From NCBI RefSeq assembly GCF_031755915.1, contig NC_083382.1:13731001-13795000 (forward strand): a stretch of 64,000 bases of DNA, read 5' to 3'. Both the position numbers and the translations under genes were made by a program. Under the pieces are notes generated by a model that saw only the letters and a program-made list of their open reading frames with translations, did not search any database and was not told the origin of the DNA. Below, in pieces: positions 24,405 to 37,332 of the stretch. Source of the stretch: Ziziphus jujuba (lineage: Eukaryota > Streptophyta > Magnoliopsida > Rosales > Rhamnaceae). How positions within the stretch are numbered: the first letter of the stretch is position 1; every line of letters begins with the position of its first letter.

Positions 24405-26935
24405 CCTCCTCCTAGTTTTGGACTCCTTGAGTCCAGTTCTAGTCTTCTCTTGCTCAAATTCCCCACCTTTTGAGATATCTATTAACTTTATTTTGGCCAA
24501 AATTTTTCATGCAATTTCCAAGCATTGGCAGCGATGATTGACCAAAGTGAGCATAACATCGTGTAACCCATCTTATAGGCTTTCCTCTAATATATAGATT
24601 GCCATTATAATTGAGTTTTGAGTAATTACTCGACATGGATCAATTTATATAAATACTCGGTGAAATTGGACAATTGAGTACTAAATTCCTATTGTTAACA
24701 CGTTTCTAGAGGTTTTTAGGAACTAATAGAAGGTTCAATTTTATAAAATTGATTATACGTTGAAAAATGCCAATTTTGGATACCGTTATTAAGAATACAT
24801 AGAATAATTAGATCTCTTGATATCCAATTTTTGTAAGCTGATAGTTGTGGGATTAAAGTTTTAGAACCTTAAGCATGCACCAAGGTTTTCAATTGAAAGT
24901 TTAGAAGTCTTAAAAATATTTTTGTTATATTTTAGTCATCTGTATTAAGCCTAGTAGTGATTCTGCAATAGAGCAAGAATGGTTATTAGCGGTATCTCTA
25001 TGAGTGAAATTATTTTTCAAATATATTTTAGGGATATGTTAAATGTTCATTTCATGGTCTAAATTCTTATGTGAATTTTGAGTAATTATAACTATATATA
25101 GGTATATATATTTAGTAAAATCTCTAAATAAATATTCATGAAACTATGAAAATTTATAAATTTAAAGGGGTATTTATTTACCGACAGATAAACAATTTGT
25201 TAATTTATTGATAAATAAATATTGGTTAGTTTTAAAAAAAATTTACAGTCTTAAGAAATAATTTTAATAATTATATATATAATCATATATTATTTAGTTG
25301 ATATATAATACTTATCATGCACACAATCAATATATTTATAGGATTTGTATTATCTATAAAAAAGATGTGTACAAGATATCTCAACAACTAATGCTAAAAT
25401 AAGGTTGAAAGTGACACAGCAAAATTTGTAGTGATACGGAGGATTGCTGATTTTTATATATGTACGGTAAGAATAAAAATTTATTGTAAATTGGAAAAAA
25501 ATATATATATAAAAGCTATTAAGTAAAACTTTCTATATATATATATTAAATATACTTTTTTCACAAGTTTAATGAATTATTAATTTATATATTCAGGGGT
25601 TCTAAAGAATTTTTTTTAAAAATTATTATCTTATGCATTTATCGAATTTATTTATTTAGTATACTTGTCCAAATTGAAACAAACAATTTTATTCATTTAA
25701 TAAGATTATTCATTTATTAAATATTTATTTATCAAGGTTTTACTTATACATATGAATATACGTATGTTTTTATTCACGTGTTTATGGCAATATTTTAAAT
25801 GTTTCAAAGCTTAAATATGCTCATGTTGAACTGTTGAATCATGACATTTAATTGTTTTGGTATTTAAATTCATATTGTAGTCCAATTGTTTTTAGCTTAA
25901 TTTTATGAAATGAAATTTTATTGGTTTTGAGAAAGTGAAATTGAAAAATACTATTTGATAAATATTGTAAGCGAGAAAATGGAATTGTGAAATATTGGTT
26001 TATCTGCAAGATTTTAATGAAATTGAGAATTGAGGTTGTAGAATATATATATATATACATATATATACATAGACCATATGGTTGAATGCTAATATTGAGT
26101 GTGATTAGATTAATATACCATACAGTACCAGTAATTATATTAGATATTAGTTATGGACATGATACCTATATTTATCATCTTCTACTACGAAAACTAATGA
26201 TGAAACCATGCTGCAACACTTTGGACATTAACGGTTCGTAATGAGTTTTCTCCCCTTGCCACTATCCTGTAATGCTTTAGGATATTGAAGACCACTGAGC
26301 AATACTGATGTATAAAATGGTACACTGATGGTACTGTTACATAAAAAGGTTTTTTCTATGTGATAAGCATTGATTGAATATTTATATATGGTTCATGCAA
26401 ATTTTACAGTCTTATAATGATTTTACGCTGTTCAATTTCCTAAAATATCAATTTTATTTAAATAAGGTTTTGGGCTCAATAATATGGGTTCTGGTGAAAA
26501 AGGTTTCAAATGGGGAATCTTTCAAAGAGTGTTATTGTGAGGTCTTGAAAGAAAAATTTCCAACATTAAATTATTATGTTCTTGTAGTACAAAACCAATC
26601 ATTGAAATTTCTTTATTTTATATTTTATTTTTCTTTGTCCACCCTCTTAGTTCATATAGTTCGTGGATAGTATACTTGGTGCATCATTCGTTCAACGCTT
26701 TTTCCTATAGCAGCAATATTTAGCTTCTTTTGTCATTTATTTTTATTTAATCAATTATTTTTATTTTCTTAATCTATATAATTTAAATTTATAAACTACT
26801 CTTAGAATATTTTGGATATAAATTACGAACACAGTAGTGACTATAGTTGAATATGTGTGGTATTGAACCTGTGAAGGTAATGGTGGTTGCTGCTATTGAA
26901 CTATGATAAGGGGAATTCTGTGCTATAATGGATAA

Positions 26936-28586
26936 TATATATAACAAGGATCAAATAAGGTCCTTAACATGAGATCTAACATGGAGTTTTCATTTTTTAG
27001 CCCTCAAAATGTAACAAAGATTAAGATTTAAGATTATATTTATTATTTATTGAGTTTTGACAGAGTTCATATTTCCTAAATAATGTTTTAGTATGTCAAC
27101 AAAAATATGTTTAACAACTTTTTAAATTTTAAATTCTAATCCTTATTGTGATCCCATGTCATCAAAAGTGAACTTTACTTTATTAAAATAAAATAAATCA
27201 TAATTGAACTTGATTGTGTATATATAAATATATAAGACTAGGCCCAAATCATATTCTTTATCATTAGAACTAACGTCAAGATTTCCTTTTCTACCATTGG
27301 ATTATATCAAAGACGGAGATTTAAAATAATATTTATCAATTATCGGATATTGACTAGTTCATTTTTTCTAAATAGAATTTTAGTATGCTGCTAAATATAT
27401 ATTTTACCATTTTTGAATTTTAAATTTTAATGCTTGATTTAATCTAAGAGCTAATAAAAAAAAAATATGTAATATTAAAATTATCAAGTCATTCTAATAT
27501 AAATTTGATTGTATATATATTTATATATATTAAAGTGTATTTTATTTGTAGAAAAATTTTATATTGTCTATAGTTTAAAGAATGTTCTAGTGAGTTTTCC
27601 ATGGAAGACAATTAATGAATCTTTTCTTGGACAAAATTATCCAAAAATCCTAAAAGAACTTTTGAGATAGATCCTATTAGTATTTTATTAAAATTATATA
27701 ATTATAATAATATTTTCAAATTTCATGCTTTAAAGTAGGGATGGTAAAATCTCATATGACACGAATCCACACGATAATTTGTGGATTTGGGTTAACGATA
27801 TCATGTCGGATCTGTATCAGTATCACCTAATAAGACCTAATAAATTAATGAGTTTTAATGGATGAAACACAATAAACCCATTAGACCTATTAAAGAGAGA
27901 TATTTTAGTAATTATATAAGTTTTATGATATTAAAATTACTTAATTTATTGTTAAATATGCATTAATTTATTCTTTTTTAGTTTAATTTTAAAAAAATCT
28001 AAAAACAAACAAGAATTTTTATTATTATTTTTTTAAAATATTAATTTATTATTTCAAAAGTAAGTGAAATTTAAATTTTCAAATTTGTATTTATAGCTAA
28101 CGGATAACGGATTGGATGACGAGTTATACGATAATTTATTGAATGAGTTCGAGTGTATTTATTTTCACACAAAAACTTAAGGAGATTGTGTTTGGGTAAC
28201 TTAATTTCACACGAACATGACATAACACGATACGAACACGATTTAACACGACACATTGTCAGGTCTACTTTAAAGTAAAAGCTAATAATAAAAGTGTGGA
28301 TAATTTTTCATGAATACTGCTCTGATAGAAAAATGAGCACATATTAAAATTGATATTGTAGGAATTATCTCTCAGTTTACTCCAAGGATATGATGATCTG
28401 ATGCCCAAATATATATACATTGGAAATTATTATAAGTTGGGAATAAGTAGAAATAGTAAGGACTCTAGTATGGTAAAATATTTGGTGAAGTTATGACCAA
28501 AAATATATATTTGATAAAGTTTTTTTTTTGTTTTGTTTTTGGTCAAATATATTTGGTGAAGTCTGATAGGTGTAAAATTTGGTGAA
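26936..28586. other. AT-rich spacer with dispersed repeat copies
   Basis: No gene. Two copies of the AT-rich dispersed repeat are visible (about 27000-27170 and 27290-27450), recognised by ctaaata-a-ttttagtatg followed by tttttaaattttaaat(t/c)(t/c)taat. A stretch at 27735-28265 with cacgaatccacacgat and cacgaacatgacataacacgatacgaacacg forms a loose inverted pair and may be another MITE. Confidence 0.45.
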
Positions 28587-29186
28587 ATTATGACTATAAA
28601 TAGGCTCAAATAGCTTGTGGTTAGTATGATTCTAACTCATTCGAATTTGATTCATAAAGAAAACAAGTCGAATTTGAACAATAACTAAAGTTTGAGTTTA
28701 TCATGATCAATAAATCAAATTTATGAGTAGTTCAAATTTATTATTTATATGTATTTATATGAAAATTATATTTTAAATTTAATTACATTAAATATTTGTA
28801 ATGCTAAATAATATTTTTAATATTTTAAACATAGAAATTTTTTAAAAATAAATTAATTTATTTTAGTAATTTAAATTTATTAATAACTAATATCAAAATT
28901 TTTGTTTTAAAAATAATAAATATTTAAGTTTTTAAGTTCAGTTAAGGATTTGGAATCCCTGTAATCCTCTCATTTTGAGCTATTAATGCAGTCCAATTAC
29001 AAAAAAAAGTTTTTAAGTTTTATATTGTAATAATCCGAGTCAAGCTAAACTCGAACTATTTATGAATGAGACAAGCAAAGCTTGAGCAACTTATATCAAA
29101 ATTTTGTGAGCTTGAGTACTCATTAAATCATATGATCCATGTTTGCGAATCATAATATTCTGCTTGACTCAGCTTATTAACACCCC
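28587..29186 (+). mobile_element. hAT-type MITE, copy 2
   Basis: It has the same ends as the element at 6462-7006 (ATAAATAGGCTCAAATAGC at the left; ttaacacccc at the right). The flanks ttggtgaa (28579-28586) and taggtgaa (29187-29194) differ by one base. The interior is collinear with copy 1 apart from an insertion at 28939-29007. Confidence 0.75.
28939..29007 (+). mobile_element. 69-bp retroposed LINE/SINE tail inside the MITE
   Basis: The insert ends ccaattac followed by an A8 run and is flanked by the direct repeat agtttttaagtt (28927-28938 and 29008-29019). Copy 1 of the MITE lacks it (it reads ttaagtttttaagtttaatg). The gtaatcctct...attaatgcagtcc wording resembles plant LINE 3' ends. 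It is a minimal 5'-truncated insertion. Confidence 0.65.
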
Positions 29187-29194
29187 TAGGTGAA

Positions 29195-29727
29195 ATTAAT
29201 AAATTTTGAAAGATTAACATTAATCAATTTAGATTATAGTCTTACTATTTGTTACCATTGATAAAAATTACCAACTTATTATGGTCTTACTATTTGTTAC
29301 CATTGAAAAAAGTTACCAACTTATGTGGTAAATTTTAATTGGAGTATGTAATTCTATTATTCTTATATTAAAATTTTAAAAGGGAACTATTTAATGGTAA
29401 CAATTTAAACAATCATATAACATATAGGTTCAATTGATAATTATATATTAGTGATGACAAATGACATTTTTTTTTAGAATAATTAAATAATTTATATGAA
29501 AATATTCTTTTCTTCCAATGTTTCACCTGCTTTGATTAGTATTTTTGTGAATTTAAGAGGTTTGTGAATACGGAGAGCCATTTTTTATTTGCCGAAAAAA
29601 GAAAGTATTTGTCCATAAGTGGGCTTTTTAGTTTCACTCATCCCTACAACCAAATATATATTAATTAATTGCATGTTACAATAATTTATCCTTAAAAGTC
29701 AATTATAAGTTATATGATGAATATCGG
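29195..29727. other. spacer with a small tandem duplication and an old array-like unit
   Basis: A unit of about 48 bp (ggtcttactatttgttaccattga...ttaccaactta) is present twice at about 29233-29328. From 29585 to 29727 the sequence (ttgcatgttacaataatttatccttaaaa) resembles the start of the 600-bp array unit and continues after the solo LTR at 32701. Confidence 0.55.
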
Positions 29728-31570
29728 TGACAAAACCTGTCATAAAAATTCCTCCAAAATTCTCAGGTGATCCTATTCAGGGAAAGTCTTATCGAACAAT
29801 TTTACAAAAAATTTGGCAGAACCTTCCTTAAAATGTGCACAATCTAAAATTTTTCATGCCAATAAACATGCATCCTAATATATCTTCGCAAACTCTAAAC
29901 TACAATTCCACATTCAACATTAACCACCAATTAAGGAGTAAAAAATCAGTCAAATTTTTCCAAAATTTTTATATTTTCAAAGAATGGACATGAATCCTTG
30001 TCCCAAATAGAAATAGGTGAAATTTATAAAATTCCCATCAAAATTTTCAATATTTCCTCAAAATTTTAATTGAATTCCCATCAAATATCCACATCAATTT
30101 TTTTCACAATTTTGTAAAAAAAAAAAAAAAAAAACTATAATTTTCATGAAATTTTCATGGAAATTTCTATTAAATTTAATTTTTTTATTTTTTATCAAAA
30201 ATTAATAAATATTATTGTTATTTAGCTGTCTACCTACCCATTATTTTTTTTACCATAATAAATTTGATATTTCTATAAATATTACAAAGTAGAAATAAAT
30301 TATAACATAGCTAAAAGTACAAATATGTATGTGAAATAAATGATAAATATTATAAAGTACATAAAAATTATAAAAATGTGCACAAAACATATCCTCTACA
30401 AAATGTAGTTAACTGATTTAATAGAATGTTGATGAATGTTTATGGAATATCCTCAAATAGGAACTCATGAGTACCAGTTTAAACTCAACCATTAGAAGAT
30501 AATAATTTCGCATATAGTTATCTAATATTATATAATGATTATCAACAATGATAGTTACAATTAATACAATATCCGTATGGTTAACATACTGAAAATTACA
30601 TACATAATTATTAAAGAGATACAACTTTTAAGATTACTCTTCATATTTTATATCTTAAAATGAGAATGAGGAAGAGATCAACAATTCCAAGAGTTTTATG
30701 TGATATTGAGATAACATTTTATGAAACATAATGTAATTAAAATAATTATTTTATATATCTTAATTAATAAATATTTTATTATCATATATGTATTTTTTTT
30801 TTTTTGCATTTTTTGTATTGATAATAATAAATTTATGACCATTAACATTTACTATAAATTGATTGATAATTTTCTATAGTCAATTTTATAATTAATTGAT
30901 TAAATAAGATAATTCTAAAGTTTTAATAAAAATCCACTTTTTAAAATAAGTTTTCAATTTTGATCATTTATATGAATTTTTATCGATATTCGATAATTTT
31001 TTTTATTTTCATGATATTTCATTCGACACCAATTTTTTGAACTTTACCACCAACCACAACAATAAAATAAACCAATCTTACAAATACTAAGTGCAAATAC
31101 AATGATGTCCATTAAGTTGATTGAATACTAAAAACACCTTAAAATGTCGAAGGTAATACAAACATAATTTAGGTGCTACAATAATAATAGAAAAGTAAGA
31201 ATTACAAGATTTTGATAGGCACAAAGCTGATAGGATGCTCCGCAAGAAGAACTACCAGCTACCTATAAGAATCTAGAAGAACATATTAAAATAATAAAGC
31301 ATGAAACAATACTATCTTAATGAGTGAGCTAATTAAGTAATATAAAAGAAAATAAATATTTAACCTTTAAATTTTTTTCTTTCAATTTTGCATTTCCACT
31401 TTTTTCGAGGGTTTCCAATTAAAACTATTTCACAAAACCTATATTTATAACCACAAAGCCTATTGGTATAACATTTAATACAATAAATAAGAAATATATA
31501 AACCATGAATTAACTCATAAACCACTAGATAGTAAGGAGATAGAAATAAACCATCTCAATAAGTGTATAC

Positions 31571-31607
<37 letters not shown>

Positions 31608-32695
31608 ATATATATACACGTATATCAAACCAATGAAATATATAACTCATAAACGTTTAAAAATTTACATAACACATATATGTAATTACAGATAACAATA
31701 TATGCATAATTAGGTATTATAATCATCAAAACCATATAACTAATATACTAATATGCTCAAAACAAGTTTAGAAATAGTTTCACACATAAATATTGTCGAT
31801 GATCAGCAAGATCATAATTTTCATCAATGTCCTTTTGGTAGCTTAAATAATATTTTGGTTGTATTTTATACACTCATACTAAAATTGTGACATTCTATTA
31901 GCTCCTAATAACCTCTAGGAGTGCATTAACTACTAGAATTTAGTATTAGAATGTCCCATTTCAATCTAATTTTACTTGCTATTACACAAATGATCTCATA
32001 TTGGATAATTACTTAAATTTCAATTATAACAGGCAATCTATATATCAATGGAAAGTGGATGGGTAACACGAAAATATACTTAATTTGGTCAATCATCGTT
32101 GGTGGTAGTTGGAACTTGATGGAAAGTTTTAGCCAAACTCCAAGTTAATAGATATCTCAAATATTGAAGAATTAGAGCAAACGAAGGTTAGATATAGATT
32201 TAGGGCATCTACAATAAAGGGGAATGATCGGATCCATGGCCTAGAATTGCCGGAATATGGCGAAATGGGCAACGCCGGCCGCAGCTTCAAGTCACTAATC
32301 TCAGCATGTCCAACTATGGCTTGTTGTGAAAATTTGGGATTTGCTGTATTTTCTATGATTAAGGCATGCGTATGGTGAATTAGTAAGATTCAACTTGATT
32401 GGAGGCCAATTTGATAGAGTTTCATGAATTTGTAGGTGAGGTTCAAGTGTCAGGTTTGTTGGCCAAAGAAAAAAGGGCAGCTCTACTTGCGGGTGTTTTG
32501 GGAGCAAAAATAGGTATTTTCAATTAGACGTGCTGCTGGCCTATGAATTTATGTTGGTAAACTCTATGTGAAGATATAATAATTAAAACTAATATTGGAC
32601 TATATAAAAAATCAACTCTTGAACCACACATAATTCAATTGGTTAAATCTGGTCAAACTTAAAAATTTGGGTAAATCATGGTATGAAGTGTTACA
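29728..32695 (-). mobile_element. solo LTR 3, older member of the 3-kb family (2968 bp)
   Basis: The minus strand starts TGTAACACTTCAT and the plus-strand left end is TGACAAAACCTGTCA. Its left end aligns loosely with solo LTRs 1 and 2 (aattcctcc, gaac--tttac-aaaaaatttggcagaacct) and its length is nearly that of solo LTR 2. The flanks atcgg (29723-29727) and attgg (32696-32700) differ by one transition. It is much more diverged and AT-rich than the other two, as expected of an older insertion. It splits a degenerate array-like unit. Confidence 0.7.
31571..31602. repeat. (AC)n microsatellite
   Basis: An uninterrupted AC run of about 30 bp, followed by an AT/AC mixed tract to about 31625. It lies within solo LTR 3. 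Confidence 0.9.
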
Positions 32696-32700
32696 ATTGG

Positions 32701-32847
32701 TTTACATACTTTTGGCTTTGCATGTTTCCTAGTGCATAAGTGGCTCGAAGCAATTTATGAATTAATAAAAGAAAAAAAAAACAATTAGGCTTTTTATAAA
32801 AAGAAAGTTGCTCTTCATATGTTGGCTTTTTATTTTCACCCCACTAC
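32701..32847 (+). repeat. diverged unit preceding the tandem array
   Basis: It reads tttacatacttttggctttgcatgtttcctagtgcat, clearly related to the array unit (tttacatacctttggctttgcatatttcctagtccac) but with many changes. Together with 29585-29727 it forms one older, partial unit that was split by solo LTR 3. Confidence 0.65.
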
Positions 32848-34647
32848 CAAGCACATATTAAATGGAATTTAATTGTGTGTTACAATAAGTTATCCTTAAG
32901 AAGACGAACTATATGTTATACAATGAATATTGGTTTACATACCTTTGGCTTTGCATATTTCCTAGTCCACGAGTTGCTAAAGTAATTTAACAATTAATTA
33001 AAAAAATATCAATAAGGTGATTATGAAAGGCCGCATTAATTTACCTAATATAAAAAAAATTAAAAGGCCATATTATTTCATGTGCCAACACGGGACAAAG
33101 ATAAAGATGAGCCATAGCACAATACAATTGAAGAAGCGGATAGAAAGGATGGGTTGGCAAAAACAGACTGTAAGAGTTGTTGTCGGGAAACAAAAGGAAA
33201 TGAGATACTGAGAGGGACGTGCTCCATATTAGATTGATAGAGAGTCAGGTTGGGTAGGGTATTTGAGTCTGACGTGGGTGAACCTTAAAGAGAACGAAGT
33301 GATGAAATTGGAGTGGACCATATGTTGCAGGTGTTGGAATCAGTTGGGATACTTGAAGAAAATAAAGATGTAGCTGGAAACATTGCCTTTTCAAAATGTA
33401 CATGCCGAGATATAAAGAGATGTGAGGTTGCAAGGTCATAGCACAAACAAGCACATCTTAAATGGAATTTAATTGTGTGTTACAATAATTTATCCTTAAA
33501 AAGATCAATTGTATGTTATACGATGTATATTGGTTTACATACCTTTGGCTTTGCATATTTCCTAGTCCACGAGTTGCTAAAGTAATTTAACAATTAATTA
33601 AAAAAATATCAATAAGGTGATTATGAAAGGCCGCATTAATTTACCTAATATAAAAAAAATTAAAAGGCCATATTATTTCATGTGTCAACATGGGACAAAG
33701 ATAAAGATGAGCCATAGCACAAAACAATTGAAGAAGCGGATAGAAAGGATGGGTTGGTAAAAGCAGACTGTAAGAGTTGTTGTCGGGAAACAAAAGGAAA
33801 TGAGATACTGAGAGGGACGTGCTCCATATTAGATTGATAGAGAGTCAGGTTGGGTAGGGTATTTGAGTCTAACGTGGGTGAACCTTAAAGAGAATGAAGT
33901 GATGAAATTGGAGTGGACCATATGTTGCAGGTGTTGGAATCAGTTGGGATACTTGAAGAAAATAAAGATGTAGCTGGAAACATTGCCTTTTCAAAATGTA
34001 CATGCCGAGATATAAAGAGATGTGAGGTTGCAAGGTCATAGCACAAACAAGCACATCTTAAATGGAATTTAATTGTGTGTTACAATAATTTATCCTTAAA
34101 AAGATCAATTGTATGTTATACGATGTATATTGGTTTACATACCTTTGGCTTTGCATATTTCCTAGTCCACGAGTTGCTAAAGTAATTTAACAATTAATTA
34201 AAAAAATATCAATAAGGTGATTATGAAAGGCCGCATTAATTTACCTAATATAAAAAAAATTAAAAGGCCATATTATTTCATGTGTCAACATGGGACAAAG
34301 ATAAAGATGAGCCATAGCACAAAACAATTGAAGAAGCGGATAGAAAGGATGGGTTGGTAAAAGCAGACTGTAAGAGTTGTTGTCGGGAAACAAAAGGAAA
34401 TGAGATACTGAGAGGGACGTGTTCCATATTAGATTGATAGAGAGTCAGGTTGGGTAGGATATTTGAGTCTGACATGGGTGAACCTTAAAGAGAACAAAGT
34501 GATGAAATTGGAGTGGACCATATGTTGCAGGTGTTAGAATCAGTTGGGATACTTGAAGGAAATAAATATGTAGCTGGAAACATTGCCTTTTCAAAATGTA
34601 CATGCCGAGATATAAAGAGATGTGAGGTGGCAGGGTCATAGCACTAC
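32848..34647 (+). repeat. higher-order repeat 1 (A-B-C)
   Basis: First 1800-bp block. Compared with the second block it differs at only a few sites, for example aatacaattg instead of aaaacaattg near 33121 and tctaacgtgg instead of tctgacgtgg near 33870. Confidence 0.88.
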
Positions 34648-36447
34648 CAAGCACATCTTAAATGGAATTTAATTGTGTGTTACAATAATTTATCCTTAAG
34701 AAGACGAACTATATGTTATACAATGAATATTGGTTTACATACCTTTGGCTTTGCATATTTCCTAGTCCACGAGTTGCTAAAGTAATTTAACAATTAATTA
34801 AAAAAATATCAATAAGGTGATTATGAAAGGCCGCATTAATTTACCTAATATAAAAAAAATTAAAAGGCCATATTATTTCATGTGCCAACACGGGACAAAG
34901 ATAAAGATGAGCCATAGCACAAAACAATTGAAGAAGCGGATAGAAAGGATGGGTTGGCAAAAACAGACTGTAAGAGTTGTTGTCGGGAAACAAAAGGAAA
35001 TGAGATACTGAGAGGGACGTGCTCCATATTAGATTGATAGAGAGTCAGGTTGGGTAGGGTATTTGAGTCTGACGTGGGTGAACCTTAAAGAGAACGAAGT
35101 GATGAAATTGGAGTGGACCATATGTTGCAGGTGTTGGAATCAGTTGGGATACTTGAAGAAAATAAAGATGTAGCTGGAAACATTGCCTTTTCAAAATGTA
35201 CATGCCGAGATATAAAGAGATGTGAGGTTGCAAGGTCATAGCACAAACAAGCACATCTTAAATGGAATTTAATTGTGTGTTACAATAATTTATCCTTAAA
35301 AAGATCAATTGTATGTTATACGATGTATATTGGTTTACATACCTTTGGCTTTGCATATTTCCTAGTCCACGAGTTGCTAAAGTAATTTAACAATTAATTA
35401 AAAAAATATCAATAAGGTGATTATGAAAGGCCGCATTAATTTACCTAATATAAAAAAAATTAAAAGGCCATATTATTTCATGTGTCAACATGGGACAAAG
35501 ATAAAGATGAGCCATAGCACAAAACAATTGAAGAAGCGGATAGAAAGGATGGGTTGGTAAAAGCAGACTGTAAGAGTTGTTGTCGGGAAACAAAAGGAAA
35601 TGAGATACTGAGAGGGACGTGCTCCATATTAGATTGATAGAGAGTCAGGTTGGGTAGGGTATTTGAGTCTGACGTGGGTGAACCTTAAAGAGAATGAAGT
35701 GATGAAATTGGAGTGGACCATATGTTGCAGGTGTTGGAATCAGTTGGGATACTTGAAGAAAATAAAGATGTAGCTGGAAACATTGCCTTTTCAAAATGTA
35801 CATGCCGAGATATAAAGAGATGTGAGGTTGCAAGGTCATAGCACAAACAAGCACATCTTAAATGGAATTTAATTGTGTGTTACAATAATTTATCCTTAAA
35901 AAGATCAATTGTATGTTATACGATGTATATTGGTTTACATACCTTTGGCTTTGCATATTTCCTAGTCCACGAGTTGCTAAAGTAATTTAACAATTAATTA
36001 AAAAAATATCAATAAGGTGATTATGAAAGGCCGCATTAATTTACCTAATATAAAAAAAATTAAAAGGCCATATTATTTCATGTGTCAACATGGGACAAAG
36101 ATAAAGATGAGCCATAGCACAAAACAATTGAAGAAGCGGATAGAAAGGATGGGTTGGTAAAAGCAGACTGTAAGAGTTGTTGTCGGGAAACAAAAGGAAA
36201 TGAGATACTGAGAGGGACGTGTTCCATATTAGATTGATAGAGAGTCAGGTTGGGTAGGATATTTGAGTCTGACATGGGTGAACCTTAAAGAGAACAAAGT
36301 GATGAAATTGGAGTGGACCATATGTTGCAGGTGTTAGAATCAGTTGGGATACTTGAAGGAAATAAATATGTAGCTGGAAACATTGCCTTTTCAAAATGTA
36401 CATGCCGAGATATAAAGAGATGTGAGGTGGCAGGGTCATAGCACTAC
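34648..36447 (+). repeat. higher-order repeat 2 (A-B-C)
   Basis: Second 1800-bp block, nearly identical to the first. Type C units of both blocks end in gatgtgaggtggcagggtcatagcactacca, whereas types A and B end in gaggttgcaaggtcatagcacaaaca. Confidence 0.88.
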
Positions 36448-37332
36448 CAAGCACATCTTAAATGGAATTTAATTGTGTGTTACAATAATTTATCCTTAAG
36501 AAGACGAACTATATGTTATACAATGAATATTGGTTTACATACCTTTGGCTTTGCATATTTCCTAGTCCACGAGTTGCTAAAGTAATTTAACAATTAATTA
36601 AAAAAATATCAATAAGGTGATTATGAAAGGCCGCATTAATTTACCTAATATAAAAAAAATTAAAAGGCCATATTATTTCATGTGCCAACACGGGACAAAG
36701 ATAAAGATGAGCCATAGCACAAAACAATTGAAGAAGCGGATAGAAAGGATGGGTTGGCAAAAACAGACTGTAAGAGTTGTTGTCGGGAAACAAAAGGAAA
36801 TGAGATACTGAGAGGGACGTGCTCCATATTAGATTGATAGAGAGTCAGGTTGGGTAGGGTATTTGAGTCTGACGTGGGTGAACCTTAAAGAGAACGAAGT
36901 GATGAAATTGGAGTGGACCATATGTTGCAGGTGTTGGAATCAGTTGGGATACTTGAAGAAAATAAAGATGTAGCTGGAAACATTGCCTTTTCAAAATGTA
37001 CATGCCGAGATATAAAGAGATGTGAGGTTGCAAGGTCATAGCACAAACAAGCACATCTTAAATGGAATTTAATTGTGTGTTACAATAATTTATCCTTAAA
37101 AAGATCAATTGTATGTTATACGATGTATATTGGTTTACATACCTTTGGCTTTGCATATTTCCTAGTCCACGAGTTGCTAAAGCAATTTAACAATTAATTA
37201 AAAAAAAATCAATAAGGTGATTATGAAAGGCCACATTAATTTACCTAATATAAAAAAATTAAAAGGCCTTTTTAAAATGTACATGCGGAGATATAAAGAA
37301 ATGTGAGGTGGCAGGGTCATAGCACTTATAAG
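36448..37332 (+). repeat. partial higher-order repeat 3 (A plus deleted B)
   Basis: A full type A unit (36448-37047), then a unit starting like type B whose middle is missing: after taaaaggcc near 37268 the sequence jumps to tttttaaaatgtacatgc. The rest (ggtggcagggtcatagcact) follows type C or the ancestral form. The array ends here and runs into copia integrase sequence. Confidence 0.85.

Larger units (their letters stand above)
20782..26935 (+). mobile_element. family A LTR-like repeat, copy 2, interrupted by solo LTR 2
   Basis: It begins TGTAACAATCTGTATCG. After the inserted LTR it carries the family blocks cgtgtaacccatctta-aggctttc (24565) and a distal part (about 26090-26900) parallel to copies 1 and 3. 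About 3.2 kb remain after removing the insertion. The right boundary is approximate and no clear TSD was found. An (AT)n tract lies at 21058-21092. Confidence 0.55.
32848..37332 (+). repeat. tandem array of 600-bp units with 1800-bp higher-order structure
   Basis: Seven full units start at 32848, 33448, 34048, 34648, 35248, 35848 and 36448; an eighth (37048-37332) has an internal deletion. Unit length is exactly 600 bp throughout. Diagnostic variants sort them into types A (aagaagacgaact, cacgggac), B (aaaaagatcaatt, catgggac, gctccat) and C (as B, with gttccat, gggtaggata, gtgttagaat, aaataaatatg), in the order A B C A B C A b. Copies 1800 bp apart are almost identical; neighbours differ more. 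On the minus strand each unit carries a frame of about 69 codons resembling the copia pol region after the integrase core. The array is thus probably amplified from a copia fragment. Confidence 0.93.

Noticed and set aside
33017..36811. Repeated 64-69 codon frames on both strands in the array
   Set aside because: They recur because the DNA unit recurs; the minus-strand frame is a copia relic. No sign of a protein-coding tandem family such as conserved starts with frame-preserving changes.
32848..37332. CRISPR array
   Set aside because: Units are 600 bp of continuous repeat without short repeat and unique spacer structure, and the DNA is plant nuclear.
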